A DNA stretch of 62,541 nucleotides from assembly GCA_018609825.1 (NCBI GenBank), contig JAHEOA010000014.1:1-62541 (forward strand). Direction: 5' to 3'. The notes below the pieces were generated by a model that saw only the letters and a list, made by a program, of their open reading frames with translations, searched no databases and was not told where the DNA came from. Made by a program: the position numbers and the translations under genes. This DNA comes from Candidatus Bipolaricaulota bacterium. Lineage in GTDB: Bacteria > Bipolaricaulota > Bipolaricaulia > RBG-16-55-9. Shown in pieces: positions 54,137 to 62,429 of the stretch; positions within the stretch are counted from its first letter, which is position 1; each line of letters starts with the position of its first letter.

Positions 54137-55074
54137 ACGACGAGCTCACGCCACAGCGCCGCGGTCAGATCTACGACGTCGGCTATCGGCCGTTTGAGGG
54201 CCGCTATCTCGGCCGCGGGATGGCGCTGGCGGGGTTGATCTGGGACGACGCCAAGCGGGCGCTCGGCGTCAAGCAGAGCGGCCGCTACAAGGTGATTCTG
54301 ATCGTGCTCGTTGCCATCGAAGCCGCGATCCTGGCGACGCACGTCTTCAGCAGCCAGCTCATGGAGAACATGGCCGCGCAGCAGGGCAACCTCAGCGGAC
54401 TGGCGTTCAACCCGTACAGCTCCCTGCTCGGCTCGATCCAACTGCTGCTGATATTCCTCGGCGCGCTGGTGGCGCCCATGCTGATCTGCACGGATCGGCG
54501 TTACGGCGTCTATCCGCTCTATCTCTCCCGGCCCATCCAGGCCATCGACTATCTGGTCGCCAAGGGGGCCGCCATATTCGGCCTGTTGTTGCTGTTTACG
54601 ATGGGGCCGGGCCTGGTCTTGCTCGGCGCCAAAGTCGTCCTCGCCAGCGACCCCATGAGCTATCTGAGCAGTCATCTTCGCGACATCGGGGCGCTCGTCG
54701 TCAGCTCCGCGCTGATGGCACTGTTCTTGGGGAGCCTCGCCATGGCCGTGGCCTCGCTGACGGCGAATCGAGGTTACGCAGCCGGTGGGTTGATCGGCGG
54801 GCTGATGCTCGCCTCGTTTGTGCCGGCGCTGCTGTTTCTCATCACCCAGAACGCCTGGTTCACGCTGGTGGACGTGGGCAGCGCGGCGGCGTACGTCAAG
54901 GACGCGCTGTTCGGTACGCTGCAGAGCATCCAAGCCCCGATCCAGATGGGCGGGGAGTCACGCACGGTCAGCTTGGAGCCGTTGTCGCCCTGGATCTATC
55001 TGGCGGAAACGTTGGCGGTTATCGTCGTGTCCTGGGCGGTCATCTGGGTCCAGTACCGCCGGGAGGTGCGCTAG
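54133..55074 (+). CDS. ABC-2 type transporter permease (first pair)
   Basis: 313 residues from the ATG overlapping the upstream stop. The N-terminal YDVGYRPFEGRYLGRG motif is a recurrent feature of this permease group. About six hydrophobic segments follow (KVILIVLVAIEAAILATHVF, LLLIFLGALVAPMLI, AAIFGLLLLFTMGPGLVLL and others), with the long extracytoplasmic loop of ABC-2 permeases. It pairs with the preceding ATPase; the second ATPase starts 2 bases after it. Confidence 0.88.
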   Translation: MNDELTPQRRGQIYDVGYRPFEGRYLGRGMALAGLIWDDAKRALGVKQSGRYKVILIVLVAIEAAILATHVFSSQLMENMAAQQGNLSGLAFNPYSSLLGSIQLLLIFLGALVAPMLICTDRRYGVYPLYLSRPIQAIDYLVAKGAAIFGLLLLFTMGPGLVLLGAKVVLASDPMSYLSSHLRDIGALVVSSALMALFLGSLAMAVASLTANRGYAAGGLIGGLMLASFVPALLFLITQNAWFTLVDVGSAAAYVKDALFGTLQSIQAPIQMGGESRTVSLEPLSPWIYLAETLAVIVVSWAVIWVQYRREVR

Positions 55075-55076
55075 CC

Positions 55077-55985
55077 GTGGCCGTCATTGACGTTCACAGC
55101 GCCACCAAGCGCTACGGCGACGTCGTCGCGCTCAGCGACGTCTCGGTGGAGATCGGCGCAGGGGTGACGGGATTGCTCGGGCCCAATGGCGCGGGCAAGA
55201 CGACGCTGTTGAAGCTCATGGCGGGCCTGTTGGCGCCGACCTCCGGCACGGTCCAGCTCTGGGGCGAATCCCCGCGGTCCCGGCCGAGCCTGTACGGCCG
55301 CATCGGCTACTGCCCCGAGGGCGAGACGCTCTACGGCTTCATGACCGGGCGCGCGTTCCTGGCGATGAACGCCGGGCTGCACGGCCTGGACGATCCTGAA
55401 GGCGCGGCCCAACGCGCATTGGAACACGTCGACCTCCTCGACCAGGCTGAGAAGCGCATTCGCGCCTACAGCCGCGGCATGCGGCAGCGGATCAAGATGG
55501 CCCAGGCACTGCTCCACGATCCCGATGCGTTGTTGCTGGATGAGCCGCTCAAGGGCGCGGATCCGACCCAGCGGCGCACGCTCATGGAGCTCATCGTGCG
55601 GCTCGGCGAGGCCGGCAAGACGGTGGTCGTGTCCTCCCACGTGTTGCACGAGGTCGAGCGGATGGCCTCCGACATCGTTCTGATCCATCGCGGGCGGCTG
55701 CTCGCCTCGGGCGACTATCACGCGATCCGCGACGCCATGGACGGGCGCCCGCACAAAGTCTCCTTGGCGGCCGACGCGCCGCGACGCCTGGCGGCGGTGC
55801 TCACGGAGGGCGATCTGGTGAACGGCGTCGAGCTGCAAGAGGGTCGCGTGGTGGTGGACGTATCCGATCCGTCCCGGTTTTATCGGGATCTGCCGCGCGT
55901 GGCGCTGGAGTCCGAAATTCGGCTGACGGAGATCGCGAGCCTCGACGAGGACCTGGAGAGCGTCTTCCGCTACTTGGTGCAATGA
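55077..55985 (+). CDS. ABC-2 type transporter ATP-binding protein (second pair)
   Basis: 302 residues from GTG at 55077 (GGGAGG upstream). Walker A LLGPNGAGKTTL, signature YSRGMRQRIKMAQ, Walker B LLLDEPLKGADPTQ and switch His in SSHVLHEVE. DEPLKGADP replaces the usual DEPTSGLDP at the D-loop. The stop overlaps the next permease ATG (ATGA). It probably acts with the second permease, though a mixed assembly of both pairs is possible. Confidence 0.93.
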   Translation: MAVIDVHSATKRYGDVVALSDVSVEIGAGVTGLLGPNGAGKTTLLKLMAGLLAPTSGTVQLWGESPRSRPSLYGRIGYCPEGETLYGFMTGRAFLAMNAGLHGLDDPEGAAQRALEHVDLLDQAEKRIRAYSRGMRQRIKMAQALLHDPDALLLDEPLKGADPTQRRTLMELIVRLGEAGKTVVVSSHVLHEVERMASDIVLIHRGRLLASGDYHAIRDAMDGRPHKVSLAADAPRRLAAVLTEGDLVNGVELQEGRVVVDVSDPSRFYRDLPRVALESEIRLTEIASLDEDLESVFRYLVQ

Positions 55986-56707
55986 AGGCGACGATCGCGC
56001 TCACGAAGTTGACGCTGCGCCAGTACGGCAGCCGCTTGGGGCTGCTCGCGTTCGCGGGCATATTGGCGATTCTGCCCTGGATCATCGCGATCGTCTACTG
56101 GGGCGCGCGCCAGTGGGAAAGCGAGATCGTCCCGGCCGCTCAGTTCAGCGACGCGCTCTTCGCCAACTTCACGTTGCCGCTGCTCTATCCCGTCGTCGCG
56201 CTTTTGTTGACGGCTTCGGCGTTGCGAGACGAGATCCAGAACGGCACGATGCCCTATCTCTGGACCAAACCCGTAAGCCGCGCCTCGATCGTGGTGGGGA
56301 AATTCGGTGGAGCGCTCGCCATCGCGCTGTTGATCACGGTGCTCAGCTCGCTCGGGACCGTCGGGGCGATGACGGCCGACGTCGCCACGCTCGGGGCCCA
56401 GCTCGGGGCGCTGGTTCCCACGGTCTTGGCGTACGGAGCGCTCTTCTTTGCGTTGGGGACGCTCCTGGAGCGCGGGCTCTTGTGGGGCTTCGTCTTTCTG
56501 TTGGGCTGGGAGGAGGCGCTCAGCCGCGTCTCGACCCTGGCGACCCAGATCAGCATCCGCCACTACGCCGAGGAGCTGACGCGAGCGTTGCAGGGGGGAA
56601 CCAGTTCGCTGGATCCGTTGACCAGCCTGGTCGTCCTGATCAGCGTGGGGGCTGTGCTGTTGGTTCTGTCGGCCCTGCGATTCGGCGGCATGGAGTTCGC
56701 CGACTGA
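55982..56707 (+). CDS. ABC-2 type transporter permease (second pair)
   Basis: 241 residues with six predicted hydrophobic segments (GLLAFAGILAILPWIIAIVY, FTLPLLYPVVALLLTASAL, ALAIALLITVLSSLGTVG, LVPTVLAYGALFFALGTLL and others). LRDEIQNGTMPYLWTKPVSR is a typical cytoplasmic coupling region for this class, where the permease family often handles lipids, antibiotics or sodium. No substrate-binding protein or resistance gene is nearby. Confidence 0.85.
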   Translation: MKATIALTKLTLRQYGSRLGLLAFAGILAILPWIIAIVYWGARQWESEIVPAAQFSDALFANFTLPLLYPVVALLLTASALRDEIQNGTMPYLWTKPVSRASIVVGKFGGALAIALLITVLSSLGTVGAMTADVATLGAQLGALVPTVLAYGALFFALGTLLERGLLWGFVFLLGWEEALSRVSTLATQISIRHYAEELTRALQGGTSSLDPLTSLVVLISVGAVLLVLSALRFGGMEFAD

Positions 56708-56823
56708 ATCGTCGGCAATCCAGGCTTCGAGAGCCCACAGCGCCGTCCCGATCGACCCAACTGTCGTGGCTCCTCGACCGTCGGCCAGCGGGCGCCGGAG
56801 GGTCCTGCCACGCCGGCCGAAAA

Positions 56824-56866
56824 GCGAGAGCCACCCTGGTGAGGAGGCCAGACCAGGATGGCTCGC
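56824..56866. terminator. Inverted repeat between converging ABC and coiled-coil genes
   Basis: GCGAGAGCCACCCTGGT pairs imperfectly with ACCAGGATGGCTCGC around an 11-base centre. It lies in the 217-base gap between convergent genes and could end transcription from both sides, but no T run follows. Nothing else was recognised in the gap. Confidence 0.35.
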
Positions 56867-56924
56867 AACATGCCTGACAAGCAGGCTCGTCTCAACGGAA
56901 TGTGGGGTGACGAACGCCGTCGCT

Positions 56925-57830
56925 CTACATCTGGAAGAGGCCGAACGCCGCGGCCAAGGCGGCCACGCCGGCGATCAGGCCGGCGGTTGCGATGGCCATG
57001 TTCGTGTTCGCCTGCGACTGGACCTCCGACATCTGTCCCTGCATCTGCTCCTCGAGCTCGACGATGCGCGACTGCAGCTGCTGGACCTTGTCCGGGCTCA
57101 CGGTCTGGGAACTCATCCGCGATTCCAGCGAGTCGAGGCGGCTGCTGTTGTCGGCGATGTTGGACTGCATGCTGGAGATGGGCAAGCTGGAGAGCTTGTT
57201 CTCCACGCTGGAGATCCGATCGGAGAGCTTGCTCGTCTGCCCGGACAGCTCCATGCGGATGCTCTCAATCCGATCGGTCAGCTTCGCCGTCGCTTGGGGC
57301 CCGTTCGGTTGCTCGGCCAGGGTCGAGACCTGCTGGCTGAGCGACTTCACCTCGTCGCTGAGGTTGGTGACCTTCTTGTCGAGCGAGAGCAGCTCGCGGA
57401 GTTTCCCTTCGGCCGTGGAGAGCCGGGAATCGAGCCCGTCAGCGGTCGTCTCCAGGTCGTAGACCCGACCTTGGAGGACCTTGATCTTCTCGCTCGTGCT
57501 GGCCCCGACGCCCTCGATCCGGCTCTCCAGTGAGGCGATCTTGGACGGGAGCTTCTCCACCTTGCTCTCGATGCTCTGCAGGTCCTTGATCTGGCCCTCG
57601 AGCTTTTTGACCTCGTAGGAGACGTCCTTGACGACGCTGTTCGTCGACTTGGTCTGTTCCAACTGGTAAGAGAGGTCTTTGACCATGTCTTCCAGGTTGT
57701 CGACGCTCTTGGAGAGGGCCTTGACCTTCTCTTCCAGATCTTGGGAGTCGTCCTGCGCCATGGCGGGGGCCGTGATCAACAGGCCGGCGCAGACGATCGC
57801 CATCACCATTGTGAAGAATGTTCTGTTCAT
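56925..57830 (-). CDS. Exported coiled-coil protein with C-terminal membrane anchor (Omp-alpha-like)
   Basis: 301 residues from the ATG at 57830 (AAGGAGGAGG upstream). Residues 1-25 are a signal peptide (FFTMVMAIVCAGLLITAPAMA). Residues 27-270 have heptad-like repeats, including LEEKVKALSKSVDNLEDMVK and LSDRISSVENKLSSL. Residues 276-301 form a hydrophobic anchor (AIATAGLIAGVAALAAAFGLF). The layout resembles Thermotoga Omp-alpha, a spacer spanning the periplasm, but no SLH domain is present at the N-terminus. A periplasmic rod or envelope spacer is inferred. Confidence 0.8.
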   Translation of the reverse strand: MNRTFFTMVMAIVCAGLLITAPAMAQDDSQDLEEKVKALSKSVDNLEDMVKDLSYQLEQTKSTNSVVKDVSYEVKKLEGQIKDLQSIESKVEKLPSKIASLESRIEGVGASTSEKIKVLQGRVYDLETTADGLDSRLSTAEGKLRELLSLDKKVTNLSDEVKSLSQQVSTLAEQPNGPQATAKLTDRIESIRMELSGQTSKLSDRISSVENKLSSLPISSMQSNIADNSSRLDSLESRMSSQTVSPDKVQQLQSRIVELEEQMQGQMSEVQSQANTNMAIATAGLIAGVAALAAAFGLFQM

Positions 57831-57866
57831 CGAAATCTGCCTCCTCCTTGGGAGTGGTCTGCGCTC

Positions 57867-57872
57867 AATGTA
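57867..57872 (-). promoter_or_regulatory. -10 box of the coiled-coil gene
   Basis: TACATT on the minus strand, 36 bases before the ATG; the -35 region (TCTGTG) is weak. The dyad at 57878-57893 lies in the spacer between the two, where a bound repressor would block RNA polymerase. Confidence 0.35.
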
Positions 57873-57877
57873 GCAGG

Positions 57878-57893
57878 GGTCACACACGTCACA
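57878..57893. promoter_or_regulatory. Dyad operator candidate 1
   Basis: On the minus strand TGTGAC-GTGT-GTGACC, a near match to the TGTNAC-N4-GTNACA dyad also found at 57938. It overlaps the coiled-coil gene promoter. Confidence 0.5.
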
Positions 57894-57937
57894 GAGGAGG
57901 TCGGTAAAGCAGGGGTGGGAACTTGGTCACACGGGAA

Positions 57938-57953
57938 TGTCACGCGCGTTACA
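57938..57953. promoter_or_regulatory. Dyad operator candidate 2
   Basis: TGTCAC-GCGC-GTTACA, a dyad with only the fourth position of each arm unpaired, centred 60 bases from candidate 1 and ending 15 bases before the recombinase -35 box. Confidence 0.5.
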
Positions 57954-57968
57954 GTTGGACATCCGGTG

Positions 57969-57997
57969 TTGTCCGTGCCGGAAGGGTCGTCTAGAAT
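57969..57997 (+). promoter_or_regulatory. Promoter of the Xer-type recombinase
   Basis: TTGTCC (57969-57974), 17-base spacer, TAGAAT (57992-57997). The GGAGGTG ribosome site follows at 58004, so the leader is very short. Confidence 0.6.
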
Positions 57998-58016
57998 CGA
58001 TCCGGAGGTGAGCGGC

Positions 58017-58913
58017 GTGTCCGCGTGGCAGAAGGCGATCCCGGCGTTCCTCGAGTCCCTGGACGTGTCCTCGAACACCGTCCGGACGTATCGGGAGGCC
58101 CTCAAGAGCTTCACCCGTTGGCTGGACGCTCACAACGGGACCGAGGCCGAGCCGAGCCCGGAGACCGTTCGCGAATACCGCGAATGGCTCAAGGGCCAGC
58201 GCTCCGCCAACACCGTCCTGACGTACTGGGTCGCGCTCCGGCGGTTCTTCCAGTACGCGGCCGTCAACGACCTGATCGGGAAAAACCCCGTCGAGGGGCT
58301 CAAGGGACTGCGTCGCCCGCGCGGTCACTTGCGGCGCGATCTGACGCGCAACGAGCTGCGCCGGGTCTTTGAGGCGATCGATACCTCCACGGAGTTGGGC
58401 AAGCGCGACTACGCCATGATCAACCTCATGGCCCGCAATGGCCTTCGGATCATCGAGATCCACCGCGCCAACGTCGGGGACGTGGAGGCGCGCCAGCACC
58501 GTCAGATCATGCGGATCTGGGGCAAGGGCCGCGACGAGCGGGACGAGTTCGTCGTGCTCGCCCGGCCGACGGAGGAGGCGCTGGAGGCCTATCTCGACGC
58601 GCGCGCGGCCGCGGAGCCGCACGAACCGTTGTTTACCAAGGCCTCGAGGGCCCACGCCGACGGCGACGCCCGACTCAGCACGCGCCACATCCGTCGGCGG
58701 ATCACGCACTATTTCGAGCAGGCCGGGGTCAAGACCGACCGGACGTCGGTCCACTCGCTGCGCCACAGCTTTGTGACGCTGGCGATCGAGGGCGGGGCGA
58801 CGCTCATGGAGGCCCAGGCGGCCGCCCGGCATCGCTCCATTCAGACGACGATGGTCTACTTCCACGAGCACGGTCGGCTCGACAACCCCGTCGAGGACCG
58901 CATCGACATCTGA
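58017..58913 (+). CDS. Tyrosine recombinase, XerC/XerD-like
   Basis: 298 residues from GTG at 58017 (GGAGG 8 bases upstream). The N-terminal SAM-like core-binding domain is AFLESLDVSSNTVRTYREALKSF. Catalytic residues are Arg144 (ARNGLRIIEI), Lys170 (IWGKGRDER), His246 and Arg249 (HSLRHSF), His272 (AAARHRS) and the nucleophile Tyr281 (TTMVYFH). The size fits chromosome-dimer resolving Xer proteins; no dif site or mobile-element gene was recognised nearby, so a mobile-element integrase is not excluded. Confidence 0.9.
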   Translation: MSAWQKAIPAFLESLDVSSNTVRTYREALKSFTRWLDAHNGTEAEPSPETVREYREWLKGQRSANTVLTYWVALRRFFQYAAVNDLIGKNPVEGLKGLRRPRGHLRRDLTRNELRRVFEAIDTSTELGKRDYAMINLMARNGLRIIEIHRANVGDVEARQHRQIMRIWGKGRDERDEFVVLARPTEEALEAYLDARAAAEPHEPLFTKASRAHADGDARLSTRHIRRRITHYFEQAGVKTDRTSVHSLRHSFVTLAIEGGATLMEAQAAARHRSIQTTMVYFHEHGRLDNPVEDRIDI

Positions 58914-58950
58914 AGCGATTCCCTGTTCACGGGTGACCGATCGCCATGGG

Positions 58951-59322
58951 TTAGCTCGTCATCCCCGTCGACTGGGTGACGATGAGCACGATCCGCACGA
59001 CGATCAGCAGCCAGCCGACGCCGACCACGATCCAAGCCAGCCGCTTGGCGATGTTCGAGATCACGAGAAAGATCGTCAAGAGGGCGAGGATGCCGATGGC
59101 GTCAACCAACGACGACGGGATCGTCACCTCCGGGACGATGGAATGGACCACGCGCACGATCAACTCGCCGATCCAGCGCGATATGGTGTAGAGAAACTCG
59201 AGAACCTTGTCGAAGGCGTCCCGCGTCTCCGGCGTGACGTTGGGCGGGCCCGGTTGCAGGGCGTGGCTCTGGGCCGATACGAACGCGACAAGCGAAGCGA
59301 CGACAACGCTGAGCCGTTTCAT
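58951..59322 (-). CDS. Small exported/membrane protein of unknown function
   Basis: 123 residues from the ATG at 59322 (GGGAGG just upstream). A signal-like start (MKRLSVVVASLVAFVSAQSHA), a segment with predicted helix (LEFLYTISRWIGELIVRVV), then two strongly hydrophobic helices (LVDAIGILALLTIFLVISNIA and WIVVGVGWLLIVVRIVLIV). No family recognised. It converges on the recombinase gene. Confidence 0.65.
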   Translation of the reverse strand: MKRLSVVVASLVAFVSAQSHALQPGPPNVTPETRDAFDKVLEFLYTISRWIGELIVRVVHSIVPEVTIPSSLVDAIGILALLTIFLVISNIAKRLAWIVVGVGWLLIVVRIVLIVTQSTGMTS

Positions 59323-59374
59323 GCGACCTCCCTTGAATCTGGCCTCGTGACGCTTGTCTGCGGACAACGAGCTT

Positions 59375-59402
59375 AAGATATCAGCTGGATCGACCGTGTC
59401 AA
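59375..59402 (-). promoter_or_regulatory. Promoter of the small membrane protein gene
   Basis: On the minus strand TTGACA (59402-59397), 16-base spacer, TATCTT (59380-59375), about 50 bases before the ATG at 59322. Confidence 0.6.
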
Positions 59403-59559
59403 TGGCTAGGCACCGATTCCCCAAGCCGTTGACGCGATTCGCCCGCCTGCGCGCGGCAGAGTCTGATCCTGAGGCCCTCGCAGGGAGCGCGCAAGCAGCC
59501 GTCGTCACCTCGGGCACGCTTGGCGTATTCCCCTATCGACACCTCCTTCTAGGAAAGCC

Positions 59560-59587
59560 TTGACTTTGTCATGTAACCTGCTATGAT
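59560..59587 (+). promoter_or_regulatory. Promoter of the DUF5602-like gene
   Basis: TTGACT (59560-59565), 16-base spacer, TATGAT (59582-59587). Confidence 0.6.
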
Positions 59588-59649
59588 ACGGGATCCGCTC
59601 GCCTGCGCGATTGCCGCTCGGGCGGCGTTTCATGGGGGCGATATGGCGC

Positions 59650-60468
59650 ATGAGCTATGCCAAGCTGGTGATCGTTGTGGCCGGGTTGACGGCGGTCGTC
59701 GTGGCCCTCCTGTCGTGGGGGCCGACTTCCTCGGACCAGCGAGTGAGCATGGGCGAGACCGTCTCGCTCTACGACGGGCCGATCGCGACGTGGGCGCGCC
59801 TTGGGTCGGACGGCGAGATTCGGGAGGTCGGCCTCACGATCGCCCTGGCCGCGGTGGAGAACGCGCCCGTCGACCCGCATGACGCGGGCGATGAGCACGG
59901 GCACGTCCACTCCGAACCGTCCGTCCAGGCCGAGTTCCCAGCGGCCGTCAAGAGCGCCACGTACTTCGACCACGTCAGCGTCGACTTCGTGCCGAACGGC
60001 CATCCGCCGGAGCCGTACCTGCTGCCCCACTTCGACATTCACTTTTACGGGATCTCCACGCCGGCGCAGTTGGCGATCGACTGTAGGGACGGGACGACGC
60101 CCGAGGCGAGCCTCTTGCCGGCCAACTACATCGTTGTGACCAGCGACGGCACGCCTGAAGGGCCGGCTGACTGTGTGCCGGCGATGGGCCAGCACGCCGC
60201 GGACATCACCTCGCCGGAGCTGCACCCAGCGTCGGGGGAGACGTTCACTAAGGCGATGATCCTGGGCTACTACCGGGGCGAGTTTGTCTTCTTTGAGCCG
60301 ATGATCACGCGGGACTACCTGCTCAGGCGCCAGAGCTTCGAGATGGCGGTCCCGAACGCCTATCAGCCGGGCAACTGGACCCAGTATCCGACATCGTTCC
60401 GCGGCCTCTACAACCCCGACGACGACACGTATCAGCTCATCTGGTCCGACTTCGAGCCCCGCGGTTGA
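59650..60468 (+). CDS. DUF5602-like (TTHB210-type) exported protein
   Basis: 272 residues from the ATG at 59650 (GGGGGCGAT upstream); an in-frame ATG at 59632 is possible. An N-terminal hydrophobic anchor (LVIVVAGLTAVVVALLSW) precedes the domain. SLYDGPIATWARLGSDGEIREVGL and FDHVSVDFVPNGHPPEPYLLPHFDIHFY match DUF5602 proteins, which are His-rich and of unknown function; a His cluster (DEHGHVH) lies in between. Metal binding is a reasonable guess. Confidence 0.75.
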   Translation: MSYAKLVIVVAGLTAVVVALLSWGPTSSDQRVSMGETVSLYDGPIATWARLGSDGEIREVGLTIALAAVENAPVDPHDAGDEHGHVHSEPSVQAEFPAAVKSATYFDHVSVDFVPNGHPPEPYLLPHFDIHFYGISTPAQLAIDCRDGTTPEASLLPANYIVVTSDGTPEGPADCVPAMGQHAADITSPELHPASGETFTKAMILGYYRGEFVFFEPMITRDYLLRRQSFEMAVPNAYQPGNWTQYPTSFRGLYNPDDDTYQLIWSDFEPRG

Positions 60469-60557
60469 GGCGTTCTTTCGCCGGCGCCTATCGAACGCCA
60501 ACGGATGGGAGATGGAGGAGCTTTTCTGAGCTTCAGGCGGGGTGGTCTGTCGGATCG

Positions 60558-60998
60558 CTACTCGGCGGTTGGATCCAGCGGGCGTTCCAGATCGGGCAGC
60601 GTCACGACGCTCTCCTGCTCGTTCGGGTCGGTGCGCGCCAGGATCGCGGTACAGGACTCGGTCTCGCTCGGATTGTAGGGAAGATGGGGCATGCCGGCCG
60701 GGATATAGAGGAAGTCTCCGGCCGCGACCTCCATGTGCGCCTCTAGATCCGGGCCATGCCACATCGCCGCTCGGCCGCTCAGGACGTAGATCGCCGTCTC
60801 ATGCGCCTCGTGCATGTGGGCCTGGGCGCGGCCGCCGGGCGGGATGGTCAGACGGTGCATGCAGATGGCCTGCGCGCCGACGCTCTCGGCCGAGATGGCC
60901 CCGTCGTAGTCGAACCCCTGTTTGCCGTGATACGCACTCGTCGAGCGGATCGCGCGACACGTCAGCGTTGGCCTCGCGGCGTCGGCCTGAGCGTCCAT
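60558..60998 (-). CDS. Cupin domain protein
   Basis: 146 residues with a single RmlC-like cupin: IPPGGRAQAHMHEAHETAIYVLSG gives His-x-His and Glu metal ligands of motif 1, and GDFLYIPAGMPHLPYN gives the motif 2 His. Such small cupins range from metal-dependent isomerases or dioxygenases to binding proteins, and the function is open. It starts 4 bases after the stop codon of the 111-residue gene and is likely cotranscribed. Confidence 0.85.
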   Translation of the reverse strand: MDAQADAARPTLTCRAIRSTSAYHGKQGFDYDGAISAESVGAQAICMHRLTIPPGGRAQAHMHEAHETAIYVLSGRAAMWHGPDLEAHMEVAAGDFLYIPAGMPHLPYNPSETESCTAILARTDPNEQESVVTLPDLERPLDPTAE

Positions 60999-61002
60999 GG
61001 GC

Positions 61003-61338
61003 CTATGTCACCACCTTGGCCAGCCGGACGGCCTGCCGGACGGCGTCGGGAACATCCGGCCATTCGATCTCTTCGAACGGATGGCCGTCCCCTTCGAGGC
61101 GGTACTCGATGGAGTCGCGATGCGGCCCGCTGAGGCGCTCGCCGTGGACGGAGACGCTGAACGTCCCGTCGTCCTCGGTGACGAAGAGGTATTCCTCGTA
61201 GGCTCCCTTGTCGTCTTGGAGGTATCGGTAGACGCGCTTGATGACGGCGGTCTTGGAACTCTTGACGGAATACCCCCGTGTCGCATGCCCCCAATTGTGC
61301 CCGGCTTGAAGAAGGTCGATCGTGGGCTTATTGCTCAT
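61003..61338 (-). CDS. Conserved-looking hypothetical protein (111 aa)
   Basis: From the ATG at 61338, with GGAAGGAG upstream, the protein reads MSNKPTIDLLQAGHNWGHAT and continues with basic and acidic stretches, no signal peptide and no membrane segment. YLQDDKGAYEEYLFVTEDDGTFSV suggests a beta-rich domain. No family recognised. TATAAT lies at 61375-61370 on the minus strand, 32 bases before the ATG. Confidence 0.7.
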   Translation of the reverse strand: MSNKPTIDLLQAGHNWGHATRGYSVKSSKTAVIKRVYRYLQDDKGAYEEYLFVTEDDGTFSVSVHGERLSGPHRDSIEYRLEGDGHPFEEIEWPDVPDAVRQAVRLAKVVT

Positions 61339-61369
61339 GAACACTCCTTCCGAATCGGAATTCCCCTCT

Positions 61370-61375
61370 ATTATA
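61370..61375 (-). promoter_or_regulatory. -10 box for the 111-residue protein gene
   Basis: Perfect TATAAT on the minus strand at a suitable distance from the start; no clear -35. Confidence 0.45.
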
Positions 61376-61571
61376 CCATGATGCGCAAGGCGAAGCCCGG
61401 CTCGGATGCCCTCAACATAACTGAGTCCGCGTTGAGCCGTGAAAACCCCGCATTCTTGCACGTGCCTTCGCCCCGATCGGCGTGAGCCAGGGAGGCGTCC
61501 GCGAGCCGATGGGCGGTGGACGGGGGGCCGTGCCGACGTTCGTGTCGAGACCGGGCCACGGGATCTCGGCG

Positions 61572-61917
61572 TCAGTTAGGCTGAGCTCGCCGATCCGAGT
61601 TCGTTTGAGCTGGCGGTGGTGTCTGCGGCGCAAGGAGCCGAACAGCTGCCCGGGGCGGCACGTGCACGGCACGGCCGTCGGGGTCGGCGAACGCCAGGCT
61701 CTGCCGGGCGGCGGGTTCGCAGACGTTCCCGAGCCCGACGTGGTGGCCGAATGCATCGGCCATGGCTGACAGCTCGTTTGGGCAGCACGATCTGCTTGCG
61801 GACGGCTTCTTGCAGACTGTCGCGGGGCTGACCGATGGCGGCATCGGCCACGGGAGAGACGGCGCCGTCCGCGAGCGTGTTGATCCCGCTATCCAGCGCG
61901 AAGAGGTTCGTCGTCAA
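61572..61917 (-). pseudogene. Probable frameshifted gene remnant
   Basis: Two minus-strand segments have genome-like codon use but are in different frames. The first reads LTTNLFALDSGINTLADGAV and on to VRKQIVLP. After CCCAAA (61782-61777) the coding-like frame moves by one base and reads NELSAMADAFGHHVGLGN, ending at 61572. The first segment is open upstream as far as 62046 without an ATG. A one-base change in the CCC/AAA run, real or from sequencing, would explain it. No family recognised. Confidence 0.35.
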
Positions 61918-62046
61918 CCGGTGCTTGACCGGTCGAGCTTCGGCCTGCTCCGCGCCGAAGTCGCTCTCCTGCGGACCGGGCAGGGAAGGGGAAGTGGGCG
62001 GGAGGGCTCCGATGCCCTTGCCGATCCACCCATTCGAGCGTGGGCG

Positions 62047-62385
62047 TCACTCGCTGTTCGGTCGTCGGCAGTCCAGGGGGAAGGTCACCATTCCCGTGGG
62101 GACGTCGCGCGGGCGAGTCAGCTCGACGCGAATCGCCTCCCATCGCTCTTGGAACGGGTTGCATTGGCCATCGATCACGCGGATTCCCGCGTGCGAGACG
62201 TCGGCTTGAGGGTCCTGGAATCGAACGGTCCCATAGGCCGTCTCAGATGCGGGGATGTCGCTCGGCCCGATGGTCTGGAGCACCTGGCGCGTTCCTGGTT
62301 GAGCCGCAACGGGCCCGGCCAGACGGGGGAGACGGAACGCTGAGCCCTCCCCGACACGACAGCAGGGCGAGACCGAGAAGGGCAT
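62047..62385 (-). CDS. Possible secreted hypothetical protein, uncertain N-terminus
   Basis: 112 codons from an ATG without a ribosome site. The stretch IGPSDIPASETAYGTVRFQ to MVTFPLDCRRPNSE has coding-like third positions and resembles an Ig-like secreted domain with two Cys. In another frame at the same 5' end is a lipoprotein-signal-like LKHALLGLALLSC, so a frameshift may have separated the signal from the body. No family recognised. Confidence 0.4.
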   Translation of the reverse strand: MPFSVSPCCRVGEGSAFRLPRLAGPVAAQPGTRQVLQTIGPSDIPASETAYGTVRFQDPQADVSHAGIRVIDGQCNPFQERWEAIRVELTRPRDVPTGMVTFPLDCRRPNSE

Positions 62386-62429
62386 GCTTGAGCGGATCCC
62401 GCTGCCCGGTCTAGTCTGTCATTACCGCA

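Larger units (their letters stand above)
59323..59649. other. Divergent intergenic region
   Basis: About 330 bases between divergent genes. It holds the two promoters listed at 59375 and 59560; no gene or conserved RNA was recognised in the remainder. Confidence 0.6.

Noticed and set aside
58017..58913. Integrase as evidence of a genomic island
   Set aside because: The recombinase has Xer size, native base composition and no att repeats, cargo or tRNA target nearby.
61775..61784. CCCAAAC as a programmed -1 frameshift site
   Set aside because: The coding-like frame changes in the +1 direction at this spot, opposite to what this slippery heptamer would give.
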